NCBI GenBank assembly: GCA_910587475.1
Contig: CAJUMR010000018.1
Location: 1 to 48,588, forward strand
Length of the DNA stretch: 48,588 nt
Origin: an uncultured Muribaculaceae bacterium
Lineage (GTDB): Bacteria; Bacteroidota; Bacteroidia; Bacteroidales; Muribaculaceae
Direction of reading: 5' to 3'
The position numbers and the translations under genes were made by a program. Position 1 is the stretch's first letter, and every line of letters begins with the position of its first letter. The notes beneath the pieces were generated by a model, which searched no databases, was not told the DNA's origin, and saw only the letters and a list, made by a program, of their open reading frames with translations. Below are positions 34,226 through 41,909 of this stretch, in pieces.

Positions 34226-35941
34226 TTAGTTTCGACTGTCTGTCAGAGTTTTAACCAAATTATTGGCCATCACGACTGCTTTAGTGATATGGTCGCAGAT
34301 ATGATCTGATCCGATCATACGGTCGATGCCTGCATGCTCAAGCGACTCCCTGACATTGGACTTAACGCCCGACAGAACCACATGGATGCCCTCTTTCTGC
34401 GACGATGCGATCAGCAGCTCGAGGTTATGGATGCCCGTAGCATCGATAAACGACACCTTACGCATGCGGATAATTCTCACCAAAGGCTTGTTGCCGCCGA
34501 TGGTCGAACGCATCATCTCATCAAACTTGGTGGCGACACCGAAGAAGAACGGACCATCGATCTCATAGACGCTGACTCCTTTAGCCACGTCGAGCACTTC
34601 GTGATGATCCTGGCTGAGATCTGTACCCTCAGCCACATCGAGCTGCTCAGAGTAAACCTTGATTTCGGTGTTTTCGGTCACACGGCGCAAGAAGAGCACC
34701 ACCGCAAGCAAAAGACCGATCTCTATTGCAATGGTAAGATCAAAAATGACTGTAAGCAGGAAGGTGACGATCAGCACCGATATATCGCTCTTCGGAGCCT
34801 TGAATATGCCAACGATCGTGCGCCATCCGCTCATATTGTAGGCCACAACCATGAGCACTGCGCCGAGGCACGCCATCGGCACATAGTTGATCAGCGGCAT
34901 AAGGAAGAGGAATATCAGCAGCAACACAAGTGCATGAACAATACCCGCCACAGGTGTGCGGCCTCCGTTTGAGATATTTGTCATCGTGCGGGCGATAGCT
35001 CCGGTCACGGGAATGCCGCCGAAAAACGGCACCGCGATATTGGCTATGCCTTGACCGATAAGTTCAGTGTTGCTGTTGGTGTGTGAACCGGTGACACCAT
35101 CAGCCACAGTGGCCGACAGCAACGACTCGATGGCTCCGAGGACCGCGATCGTGAATGCCGACGGCAGCAGCATGTTGATCGTCGCCATGCTCAGCTCAAA
35201 GCCGTGAGGGGTCGGGATGTCTGTGGCCATGGTTCCAAAACGGTCGCCGATAGTCTCGACATGGAACCAGTCGAAATTGGCGCCCATGATCCATGTTGCA
35301 GCAGTAACGATGATAATGGCGATCAATGCGCCTGGCAACTTCTTTGAAATTCTGGGAGTGAATATGATTATCAGCAACGACACCAGACCGGTGGCGAGCG
35401 TCGGAAGCGCCACATTGCCGAAGTTGCGGAAATACATTATCCATTTGGGGATAAATTCGCCGGGGATGTCGCGCAGACCGAGTCCGAAGAAATCGTTGAT
35501 CTGGGTCGAAAAAATGGTCAGGGCGATACCTGCCGTAAAACCAACAACAATCGGATAAGGTATGAATTTGATGACCGTGCCGAGACGGAAAATGCCCATC
35601 AGCAGCAGAATGACTCCGGCCATGAACGTCGCTATCGCCAAGCCATGCAGGCCAAACTGGCCGATGATATTATATACTATGACGATGAATGCTCCTGTCG
35701 GACCGCCGATCTGGACAGAATTGCCACCGAAAAACGACACAAGAAAACCGCCGATTATGGCTGTGATCAGACCGATTGTCGGGCTAACACCCGAAGCGAT
35801 ACCAAATGCGATGGCAAGTGGGAGGGCAACTATGCCGACCACGATGCCAGCGATTACGTCTTCTTTAAGACGCGCCATGCTGTAATGACGCAAGGCTCCA
35901 AACAATTTAGGATGGAAGTCTATAGTCTCGGAAAGTTTCAT
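34226..35941 (-). CDS. SulP-family anion transporter with STAS domain
   Basis: A 571-residue SLC26/SulP transporter. The membrane domain (about 25-420) starts LKEDVIAGIVVGIVALPLAIAFGIASG and includes the conserved GGIPVTGAIARTMTNISNGG. A cytoplasmic STAS domain follows (about 445-560, with MRKVSFIDATGIHNLE). Bacterial members carry sulfate, bicarbonate or C4-dicarboxylates; the substrate cannot be chosen from sequence. It is monocistronic with its own -7 box. Confidence 0.94.
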   Translation of the reverse strand: MKLSETIDFHPKLFGALRHYSMARLKEDVIAGIVVGIVALPLAIAFGIASGVSPTIGLITAIIGGFLVSFFGGNSVQIGGPTGAFIVIVYNIIGQFGLHGLAIATFMAGVILLLMGIFRLGTVIKFIPYPIVVGFTAGIALTIFSTQINDFFGLGLRDIPGEFIPKWIMYFRNFGNVALPTLATGLVSLLIIIFTPRISKKLPGALIAIIIVTAATWIMGANFDWFHVETIGDRFGTMATDIPTPHGFELSMATINMLLPSAFTIAVLGAIESLLSATVADGVTGSHTNSNTELIGQGIANIAVPFFGGIPVTGAIARTMTNISNGGRTPVAGIVHALVLLLIFLFLMPLINYVPMACLGAVLMVVAYNMSGWRTIVGIFKAPKSDISVLIVTFLLTVIFDLTIAIEIGLLLAVVLFLRRVTENTEIKVYSEQLDVAEGTDLSQDHHEVLDVAKGVSVYEIDGPFFFGVATKFDEMMRSTIGGNKPLVRIIRMRKVSFIDATGIHNLELLIASSQKEGIHVVLSGVKSNVRESLEHAGIDRMIGSDHICDHITKAVVMANNLVKTLTDSRN

Positions 35942-35981
35942 AAAAATTGTACCTTTTAAAATCTTTTAACCTTTTAAAGCC

Positions 35982-35990
35982 GCAAAGGTA
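35982..35990 (-). promoter_or_regulatory. -7 promoter box of the SulP gene
   Basis: The minus strand reads TACCTTTGC, 40 bp upstream of the ATG. Confidence 0.65.
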
Positions 35991-36069
35991 CAAAATAAAA
36001 TTGGATTTCGACGTCTCGCCGCGACAACGATTGTTCGATTTGTCATAAAATGGCTTCGGTGCAACGCCC

Positions 36070-37263
36070 TCAGGCTTCAGCCGCGCCGGTTTGAACGCGG
36101 CGGCCGAATATGCGGGCCACAATCTGGGCGATAGCACCGTCACCGGTGACATTGCATGCAGTTCCGAAACTGTCCATCGCTATATAAAGAGCGATCATCA
36201 GCGCATTGTCGGCATCCGAAAATCCGAGCATCGAAGAAAGCAATCCGAGCGAAGCCATGATCGCACCGCCCGGCACTCCGGGAGCGGCCACGATCGTAAT
36301 ACCGAGCATCGCCACAAACCCGGCGAACATCGAAGCGCTGTAAGGCATCGAATGTGTCATCATCAGGGCAAGCGCACAAGCGACAATCTTCAGCGTCGAC
36401 CCCGACATGTGGATCGTCGCGCACAGCGGCACGACAAATCCTGCCGTATCTTTATCGACACCAAGAGCCACAGTCTGACGCAATGTAACCGGAATCGTTG
36501 CAGCCGACGATTGTGTGCCGAGAGCCGTGAAGTAAGCCGGCATCATGCGCCACAGCGCCTTGAACGGGTTAAGGCCCGAAAACAACGAGGCTATGGCATA
36601 CTGCACCACAAGCAGCCCGACATGCATCGCAAATATAATGACGATTATACCCGCAAACGTTGTCAGCATCGAGCCGACTTCGCCGGTGACAGTCATCGAC
36701 ATGAATATACCGAATATATACACAGGCAACAGCGGTATGATCACCTTGCCGATGGTCATATTGATCACCTGACGGAATTCGAGCATCACCCCTTTGAGAT
36801 AATTGCCATCTAACCGCGCAAGGCAGAGCCCGAGCACAAACGCAAGCACAAGCGCCGTCATAACATTCATCAACGGATCGATCTCCACATTAAAATAAGG
36901 GCTCACTTCAGCCCCGCCGCCCGCTGCTTCGGCTGCGACATAGGCATCGGCACCTATCATCGACGGGAACGCATAATCCGACACAAAATATGACATCATG
37001 CCCGATGCAAATGTCATCAGATAGGCGATAAGAGCTGTGACGACCAGCATGCGGCCTGCATTGCGTCCGATCTCGAAAATGGCGGGAGCCACGAAACCGA
37101 CAATCAGCAGTGGCACGATAAAACCGAGAAATTCACCGAAAATCGAGTTGAAAGTCGCAAACACTCTCGCAAGCCACAGCGGTGAGATCATGCCGGCACC
37201 GATGCCTGCGGCAATGGCCACGAGCACCCTCGGCAACAGTCCGAAATGCAGTTTCGTTTTCAT
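36070..37263 (-). CDS. Dicarboxylate/amino acid:cation symporter (DAACS)
   Basis: A 397-residue member of the glutamate/aspartate/C4-dicarboxylate symporter family (GltP/DctA/SstT). It has eight hydrophobic helices and the re-entrant loop signatures: the Ser-rich ALGTQSSAATIPVTLR (about 253-268), VPLCATIHMSGSTLK (about 289-303), and GVPGGAIMASLG (about 341-352). DSFGTACNVTGDG near 378-390 replaces the common D-x-x-R-T-x-x-N motif with Phe-Gly at the Arg position. In this family that Arg contacts the substrate side chain carboxylate in acidic-substrate carriers, so its absence suggests neutral amino acids such as serine or threonine; this is inference. Confidence 0.92.
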   Translation of the reverse strand: MKTKLHFGLLPRVLVAIAAGIGAGMISPLWLARVFATFNSIFGEFLGFIVPLLIVGFVAPAIFEIGRNAGRMLVVTALIAYLMTFASGMMSYFVSDYAFPSMIGADAYVAAEAAGGGAEVSPYFNVEIDPLMNVMTALVLAFVLGLCLARLDGNYLKGVMLEFRQVINMTIGKVIIPLLPVYIFGIFMSMTVTGEVGSMLTTFAGIIVIIFAMHVGLLVVQYAIASLFSGLNPFKALWRMMPAYFTALGTQSSAATIPVTLRQTVALGVDKDTAGFVVPLCATIHMSGSTLKIVACALALMMTHSMPYSASMFAGFVAMLGITIVAAPGVPGGAIMASLGLLSSMLGFSDADNALMIALYIAMDSFGTACNVTGDGAIAQIVARIFGRRVQTGAAEA

Positions 37264-37326
37264 GGAATATAATTCTGGTATTGTTATGCAATATAAATTA
37301 TATATATGTGGCAGTGACCGCTGTCA

Positions 37327-38145
37327 TCAGTCGTTTTCGGCGGATTCAATCTCTTCAGACTTCGGCACGAGGCTCGCACTGAATTCCCACAGAGCATAGA
37401 CAGGGATGAACACCGCAAAGAGAGTGAACGGATCGCCCGTCGGGGTGATCAGACCGGCAAGCACAAGAATCGCCACTATGGCATGACGGCGGAAACGCTT
37501 GAAAAACGACCGTTTCAGTAGACCCATCTTGCCGAGAAGCCACGCAAGCAGAGGCAACTCAAACACCATACCCATCAACAAGATAAGGGTAAAGAAATTG
37601 TCCATATAAGAGTCAAGCGAGATCAATCCGGTGATCTGGTCACTTATCGTATATTGCGACAGAAATCTCACTGCAAGAGGCAGCACGAGGAAATAGCCGA
37701 CGAGAACGCCAAGGAAAAACATCAGGTTGCCGAACAGAAACGCCCGTCTTATGCCGTGCTTCTCGCTTTCATAGAGCGCAGGCTCGACAAACGTCCATAG
37801 CAGATAGATGATGATCGGAAAGCCAACCACAAAAGCCAGCCAGCACGATGCCGACATGTGGATGAAAAACTGAGTGGTCAGCTGCATGCTGACAAGATTG
37901 ACATGAAAATTGGAGTCAGCCGAAAGCTCGGCGGGCAAAAGACCTGCGCCTGAGATGAGATCGAAAAAACGATAGGTAACGAATGTTCCCGAGCAGGGAG
38001 CAAGAATCACGTGGTCGAAAAACCACGGCATGATGATAAACGCGGCTATGCCGAGCACAACCACAACAGCAGCAATCTTGAATAGTACGCCGCGGAGCAC
38101 ATCAAGGTGACTCCAAAACGACATTTCTGTATTCTGGTCAGTCAT
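37327..38145 (-). CDS. tatC: Sec-independent translocase subunit TatC
   Basis: A 272-residue TatC with six membrane helices. The N-terminal MSFWSHLDVLRGVLFK is the expected signal-peptide-contacting region. The Glu in the FVEPALYESEKHGIRRAF loop (FxxP-L-x-x-x-E) is present. The C-terminus is acidic. TatC binds twin-arginine signal peptides of folded proteins. The ATG at 38145 is used because the alternative start two codons earlier is TTG. It follows tatA by 24 bp. No tatB is adjacent, consistent with a minimal TatAC system. Confidence 0.96.
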   Translation of the reverse strand: MTDQNTEMSFWSHLDVLRGVLFKIAAVVVVLGIAAFIIMPWFFDHVILAPCSGTFVTYRFFDLISGAGLLPAELSADSNFHVNLVSMQLTTQFFIHMSASCWLAFVVGFPIIIYLLWTFVEPALYESEKHGIRRAFLFGNLMFFLGVLVGYFLVLPLAVRFLSQYTISDQITGLISLDSYMDNFFTLILLMGMVFELPLLAWLLGKMGLLKRSFFKRFRRHAIVAILVLAGLITPTGDPFTLFAVFIPVYALWEFSASLVPKSEEIESAEND

Positions 38146-38169
38146 AGTCAACCGGCAAAACGATTAATA

Positions 38170-38415
38170 TCAGTCTTTTTTGTCTGCGTCCTGATCGTCG
38201 CCCGATTTTTTATCAGTTTTTTCCACCGGCTTGTTCAGCTCGGCCTTAGCCTCCTCAAGCCCTTGTTTGAAACTGCTGACACCTTTGCCGAGTCCACGCA
38301 TCAGTTCGGGGATCTTCTTGCCACCGAAGAGAAGAAGGACAACCAGAAGAATGATTATCAGCTGCCAACCGCGGATATTAGCAAAAAACAGAGGGATGAG
38401 CGCAAGAGTATTCAT
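38170..38415 (-). CDS. tatA: Tat translocase pore subunit TatA/E
   Basis: An 81-residue TatA. One membrane helix (GWQLIIILLVVLLLFG), the FG hinge (FGGKKIPELMRGLGKGVSSFK), an amphipathic helix, then a charged Lys/Asp tail. It oligomerises with TatC to move folded proteins over the inner membrane. The start at 38415 gives a short N-terminus (MNTLALIPLFFANIRG); upstream in-frame codons precede any plausible leader. It shares its first 25 residues closely with the small protein 90 bp upstream. Confidence 0.94.
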   Translation of the reverse strand: MNTLALIPLFFANIRGWQLIIILLVVLLLFGGKKIPELMRGLGKGVSSFKQGLEEAKAELNKPVEKTDKKSGDDQDADKKD

Positions 38416-38505
38416 ATCGAAAAAAATGGTTTTTAAGTTTGATTGATGATTTATGAACGTAAAGATACAACATTTATTTTGACAATGCAGCAATGCGTCC
38501 GACGT

Positions 38506-38676
38506 TTAACGATATTTATGTCTGCCGCGCTGCCGCCGCGAAGCCGAGCGACGTCCGAGCACAAAGCCGAACAATGCGGGCACCACGATAAAAAACATCA
38601 CAACGAAGACAATTATAATCAACTGCCAGCCACGTATATTAGCTAAAAACAATAGTTCAAACAACGATATAGTCAT
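38506..38676 (-). CDS. Truncated TatA-like single-helix protein
   Basis: A 56-residue protein, MTISLFELLFLANIRGWQLI..., nearly identical to TatA over LANIRGWQLIII both in protein and DNA. After the membrane helix it diverges: no FG hinge and no amphipathic helix. Instead a longer hydrophobic run (VFVVMFFIVVPALFGFVLG) leads into a basic tail (RRSASRRQRGRHKYR). It looks like a duplicate of the tatA start that has diverged or been repurposed as a small membrane protein. It precedes tatA-tatC on the same strand. Whether it is expressed or joins the Tat complex is unknown. Confidence 0.65.
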   Translation of the reverse strand: MTISLFELLFLANIRGWQLIIIVFVVMFFIVVPALFGFVLGRRSASRRQRGRHKYR

Positions 38677-38779
38677 AATTAGAGCATGTCTGAGAGCACA
38701 TTGAAAAAAACTGCATCTGCAGGGCTTCACATCAGGGAAATCACCGCCGGCATAGCACATTTCGTTTTAAACAACCGCT

Positions 38780-38815
38780 AAAGTTAGGCATTATTCGCAA
38801 ATATTGCCTAACTTT
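38780..38815. promoter_or_regulatory. Perfect 11-bp inverted repeat at the fabD promoter
   Basis: AAAGTTAGGCA (38780-38790) and TGCCTAACTTT (38805-38815) are exact inverted copies 14 nt apart. The right arm overlaps the fabD -7 box. The left arm gives TAACTTTA on the minus strand, close to a divergent -7 box pointing at the TatA-like gene. It may be an operator for a dimeric regulator or a symmetric divergent promoter. Confidence 0.6.
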
Positions 38816-38817
38816 GC
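38809..38817 (+). promoter_or_regulatory. -7 promoter box of fabD
   Basis: TAACTTTGC is an exact match 46 bp before the fabD ATG. Confidence 0.75.
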
Positions 38818-38863
38818 GTCACCAAATTAGAAACATTATCACAAAAACTTTTATAACAACACA

Positions 38864-39742
38864 ATGAAAGCTTACGTATTCCCCGGACAAGGCGCTCAGT
38901 TTGTCGGCATGGGCAAAGACCTCTACGACAACAACGCCGAAGCTCACGATCTCTTTGAGAAAGCAAACGAAATCCTCGGTTTCCGCATCACCGACCTCAT
39001 GTTCAACGGCACAGACGAAGATCTCCGTCAGACAGCCGTAACACAGCCGGCCATCTTCCTCCACTCTGTACTTCTGGCCAAATCACTCGGAGACGAGTTC
39101 AAACCCGACATGACCGCCGGCCACTCGCTCGGCGAATTCTCTGCTCTCGTTGCAGCCGGTGCGCTCAGCTTCGAAGACGGACTCCGTCTCGTGTCGGCCC
39201 GCGCAAAGGCCATGCAGAAAGCTTGCGAGATCAAGCCCTCGACAATGGCTGCTGTTCTCGCACTCCCCGACGAAAAAGTTGAAGAAATCTGCGCAAACAT
39301 CCCTGGTGTAGTAGTATGCGCAAACTACAACTGCCCCGGCCAGCTCGTGATCTCAGGCGAAATCGAAGCAATCGACGCTGCCTGCGAACAGCTCCTCGCT
39401 GCCGGCGCAAAACGCGCCCTCAAGCTCAAGGTCGGCGGTGCATTCCACTCACCCTGCATGGAACCCGCACGCGCTGAACTCGCCGAAGCCATCGCAAACA
39501 CAACATTCTCAACCCCGACATGCCCGGTTTATCAGAACGTTGACGCGAAACCCCACACCAATCCCGAAGAAATCAAGGCAAACCTCATCGCCCAGCTCAC
39601 AGCACCCGTGCGTTGGACTCAGACCGTCCAGAACATGATCGCCGACGGAGCTACTGAGTTCGTTGAACTCGGCCCGGGCAAAGTGCTCCAGGGTCTCGTA
39701 TCGAAAATCAACCGCGAAGTAGCCGTTTCGGGCATGCAATAA
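38864..39742 (+). CDS. fabD: Malonyl-CoA:ACP transacylase
   Basis: A 292-residue enzyme that moves malonyl from CoA to acyl carrier protein, feeding fatty acid elongation. It has the N-terminal YVFPGQGAQFVGMG, catalytic Ser88 in TAGHSLGEFSAL, and the catalytic His within KVGGAFHSPCMEPA (about 199). The C-terminus ELGPGKVLQGL is typical. The length is normal. It stands alone, away from other fab genes, with its own promoter containing an inverted repeat, and ends at a strong terminator. Confidence 0.97.
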   Translation: MKAYVFPGQGAQFVGMGKDLYDNNAEAHDLFEKANEILGFRITDLMFNGTDEDLRQTAVTQPAIFLHSVLLAKSLGDEFKPDMTAGHSLGEFSALVAAGALSFEDGLRLVSARAKAMQKACEIKPSTMAAVLALPDEKVEEICANIPGVVVCANYNCPGQLVISGEIEAIDAACEQLLAAGAKRALKLKVGGAFHSPCMEPARAELAEAIANTTFSTPTCPVYQNVDAKPHTNPEEIKANLIAQLTAPVRWTQTVQNMIADGATEFVELGPGKVLQGLVSKINREVAVSGMQ

Positions 39743-39773
39743 TCGATTGTTTTTCATCAACAATTTCACATAC

Positions 39774-39807
39774 ATCGGCGCGGAAAACAAATTTCCGCGC
39801 CGATTTT
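39774..39807 (+). terminator. Terminator of fabD
   Basis: ATCGGCGCGGAAA pairs with TTTCCGCGCCGAT around a 5-nt loop, followed by TTTT. Confidence 0.9.
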
Positions 39808-39954
39808 TCATCTATCCATCAACCATTAAGACTGACTATCTGATTGCTGCTGAAACCGGATATTATTCAGCTGCACACGATGGTTTTCCAGATAATCCAA
39901 ATGTTAAATCGACCGGTTGGCCGAAAATGCAGGTTTTCCGATCAGATCGCTCAC

Positions 39955-39963
39955 TAACTTTGC
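39955..39963 (+). promoter_or_regulatory. -7 promoter box of the interrupted gene
   Basis: TAACTTTGC is an exact match 38 bp before the ATG at 40001, showing that the disrupted gene had a proper promoter. Bases 39808-39950 hold no recognisable feature. Confidence 0.65.
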
Positions 39964-40139
39964 AGTACAAATTAAAACCATATAAAATAAGTACTGCATT
40001 ATGAAAAAATCAACCGACATCAAATTCAAGAGCCATTGGCTCGAAATCCTCCAACCATTCAGCTTTTCGGTCAAAGGTGAAGTGCTTGAAGCTGTCTACA
40101 TTTAGGCGCGGTTTCATTAAACCACAATGGCCCCAGAGA

Positions 40140-40232
40140 CAGGTCTGTTCAGGCGAATTTCGTGAGAAGAGGAAGGAGCAATGCGGTGGCATTGTGACTG
40201 ACGAGACTCGCGGAAGGCGCCGGGCAGACCTG
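40140..40232 (+). other. Internal hairpin of the MITE-like element
   Basis: CAGGTCTG (40140-40147) pairs exactly with CAGACCTG (40225-40232). The stem continues as GGCGAATTTCGTGAG with CTCGCGGAAGGCGCC, using several pairs that are G-U only in plus-strand RNA. That favours a folded transcript over a purely DNA-level repeat. Confidence 0.55.
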
Positions 40233-40287
40233 AGGCGAGGCTAATTTGGTGTCAATAAGAATGTTTTCGAGGCAATTGTTTGTTAAC

Positions 40288-40295
40288 TAACTTTG
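40288..40295 (+). promoter_or_regulatory. Outward -7 box inside the MITE-like element
   Basis: TAACTTTG near the right end points out of the element toward 40441, so the insertion may drive the downstream gene fragment. Confidence 0.5.
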
Positions 40296-40718
40296 ACAGT
40301 TAAAATTGCAACAGAAGCTATAAAAGCGGCCTCACAATTCCTGGCCGTCTTTGTCTATTTGACTCAAGGATGTAATCTCTGGCGCCATCGTGGTTTATGA
40401 AACCGCGCCTTATCTCACAAGCGGCGATGTCGCTGTAAACATGAGCGAGACGGCCGCAGTAGCATTTTCCTTCATCCGGCATGAGATCGACAGCGCTGCC
40501 GCACGCAAAGCCGTAGCAGCCCGACGACGCACCGAGAAGACTGCTGCGCCGTCAACTGTAGAGAAGCCTGCCACATCTGTTGCTGACACCACAACCGCTG
40601 AGCCATCTCCGCAACACAGTGCTCCCGCAGCCCCGGGGCTCAAAGCGCCGACGCGCCTGCCGCGCAAACTGAAAAAAAGTCTGAAAAAACAAATTGCCGC
40701 CGCAGCTGCGCGACGTGA

Positions 40719-41768
40719 TCACCACAGATTGAACCGGTATCCGATCGACGCCTCGGCTGTGAGAATGGCCGATATGAAAGTGTGATCTTTGTCATAGATG
40801 ATGTTGCTGTCAAATTTGCCTGCAACGCCAGCAAACCATCGTCCGTTGTTCCACACGAGCGACAGCCCCAAACGATTGGCCATTGCAAACGAATTGCTGT
40901 CGATCTCACTGTTGATCGTTCCGCGTCGCCAACCGATGATCGGCGACTCACTGACACCGAAAAGCCAGTGACGGGCAAACACCCAGTTATAGCCGTAACC
41001 GAGCCTCACCGCATAGTTTTTGGTCGACACCTTGTAAGAGTTATGAGCCCATGTCTCGGGCAGATACTGCAGCAGACCGTCGGGCAAGCCGCTAAAGTCG
41101 AAATCATACTTACGGTTGGATATCGACAGTCCGGCATAGAACGATCCCTGGCTCCGCTGCTGCACCTTGCTGAAGTTGAAAGCAGCCGCCTGAGAGTAGC
41201 GCTTGTGGTTGAAAAAGTAATAGGTTTCGAGAGCCCACTCCGAATTGTTGATACCGTCAAACGGTATGTCAGTGTGTGCATGAGTGCCACGCTCTCCGAT
41301 ACGCTTGATCGTCGTGCCGACATCATTGCTGACATACGACCATTCGACGGCCAACAGACTGCAATTGAAGCCGAAATTGAAGCGGCTGCGTGTGCGCTCG
41401 GCTCCACCAAGTTTGTTGATGTTTATGTCATAGCCGGCAGAGACGGCCAGATATGTCACATAGGCTCCGATTGTATTCGACGCATCTGACGTCATCATCA
41501 TGTCCATCTCGTTAGGAAGATTGAAATTATAATAATCGGTCCAGCTCTGCGACTTCAGTTTGACATTGAATTTATATCCGGTGCCGACAACATAGAGCGA
41601 GTCATATGAGTTGAAAAATTTGTCGCCCCAGCGGTAGACATCGACACAAAAATGCGGAAAACGCCCCCATTCGGCAATCGAATCAAGAGCAAACGACACC
41701 GCCTTGACATGCAACGACGACGCCAAGAGCATCAGCGATATTACAATAATCCGAAAAAAGCGTTTCAT
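40719..41768 (-). CDS. DUF4421 family outer-membrane-like protein
   Basis: A 349-residue exported protein (signal peptide MKRFFRIIVISLMLLASS, cleavage near VKA) of the DUF4421 family, a Bacteroidetes group of unknown function. The sequence alternates polar and hydrophobic residues with many Tyr, Phe and Trp, and ends SIGYRFNLW with an aromatic last residue, suggesting an outer-membrane barrel. It begins with the characteristic FCVDVYRWGDKFFNSYDSLYV. It has its own -7 box and diverges from the DEAD-box gene. Confidence 0.87.
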   Translation of the reverse strand: MKRFFRIIVISLMLLASSLHVKAVSFALDSIAEWGRFPHFCVDVYRWGDKFFNSYDSLYVVGTGYKFNVKLKSQSWTDYYNFNLPNEMDMMMTSDASNTIGAYVTYLAVSAGYDININKLGGAERTRSRFNFGFNCSLLAVEWSYVSNDVGTTIKRIGERGTHAHTDIPFDGINNSEWALETYYFFNHKRYSQAAAFNFSKVQQRSQGSFYAGLSISNRKYDFDFSGLPDGLLQYLPETWAHNSYKVSTKNYAVRLGYGYNWVFARHWLFGVSESPIIGWRRGTINSEIDSNSFAMANRLGLSLVWNNGRWFAGVAGKFDSNIIYDKDHTFISAILTAEASIGYRFNLW

Positions 41769-41777
41769 AATTATGCG

Positions 41778-41786
41778 GCAAAGTTA
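41778..41786 (-). promoter_or_regulatory. -7 promoter box of the DUF4421 gene
   Basis: The minus strand reads TAACTTTGC, only 10 bp upstream of the ATG, implying a very short leader. Confidence 0.6.
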
Positions 41787-41871
41787 AAAAGATTTTCATC
41801 AGCAAGCAAACACATCGGCACGTTTCGGGGCAAAAAGGATAATCGCGCGCAACATATTGCCACATTTTTAG

Positions 41872-41880
41872 TATCTTTGC
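41872..41880 (+). promoter_or_regulatory. -7 promoter box of the DEAD-box helicase gene
   Basis: TATCTTTGC is an exact match 30 bp before the ATG at 41910, which rejects the much longer in-frame extension upstream. Confidence 0.7.
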
Positions 41881-41909
41881 ACAAACAACCCACGAAACAA
41901 TTGAGATCA

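Larger units (their letters stand above)
40105..40409. mobile_element. 305-bp MITE-like element with TTA duplication
   Basis: Terminal inverted repeats: left GGCGCGGTTTCATTAAACCA... (40105-40139), right its near-exact reverse complement (40376-40409), differing by one indel and two bases. TTA flanks both ends (40102-40104 and 40410-40412), as expected for a 3-bp target duplication. Deleting the element and one TTA exactly restores the host reading frame. Inside are a long hairpin (40140-40232) and an outward-facing -7 box (TAACTTTG, 40288-40295). No transposase is encoded, so it must be mobilised in trans; the parent insertion sequence is not identifiable here. Confidence 0.75.
40001..40785 (+). 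pseudogene. DUF6291-like gene interrupted by a MITE-like element
   Basis: Two open pieces read in compatible frames once the insertion is removed. The first has 34 codons (40001-40102, ending VLEAVYI before a TAG formed at the junction). The second runs from TAT at 40411 to TGA at 40785. Joined, they give 158 residues: a trimmed FKSHWLEILQPFSF...AVYIYLTSGD...FSFIRHEID pattern. It matches the W...E.I...Y..TG...A..AFSFI...ID layout of DUF6291-type proteins found in replication and mobile-element contexts. An Ala/Arg/Lys-rich C-terminus follows. As it stands the gene is broken. An internal ATG at 40441 could still give a 114-residue fragment from the element's own promoter. The last 67 bp overlap the convergent DUF4421 gene. 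Confidence 0.72.

Noticed and set aside
40010..40192. 60-codon minus-strand frame crossing the left end of the MITE-like element
   Set aside because: It runs antisense across the insertion junction, while the plus-strand gene is supported by frame restoration.
40104..40410. Inverted repeats at 40104 and 40376 as a transcription terminator or invertible switch
   Set aside because: The arms are 236 nt apart, too far for a terminator. No recombinase lies nearby, and frame restoration with a TTA duplication fits an insertion better.
41652..41909. 86-codon N-terminal extension of the DEAD-box helicase
   Set aside because: It lies opposite the DUF4421 gene and crosses the helicase promoter. The Q motif sits at the normal distance from the ATG at 41910.
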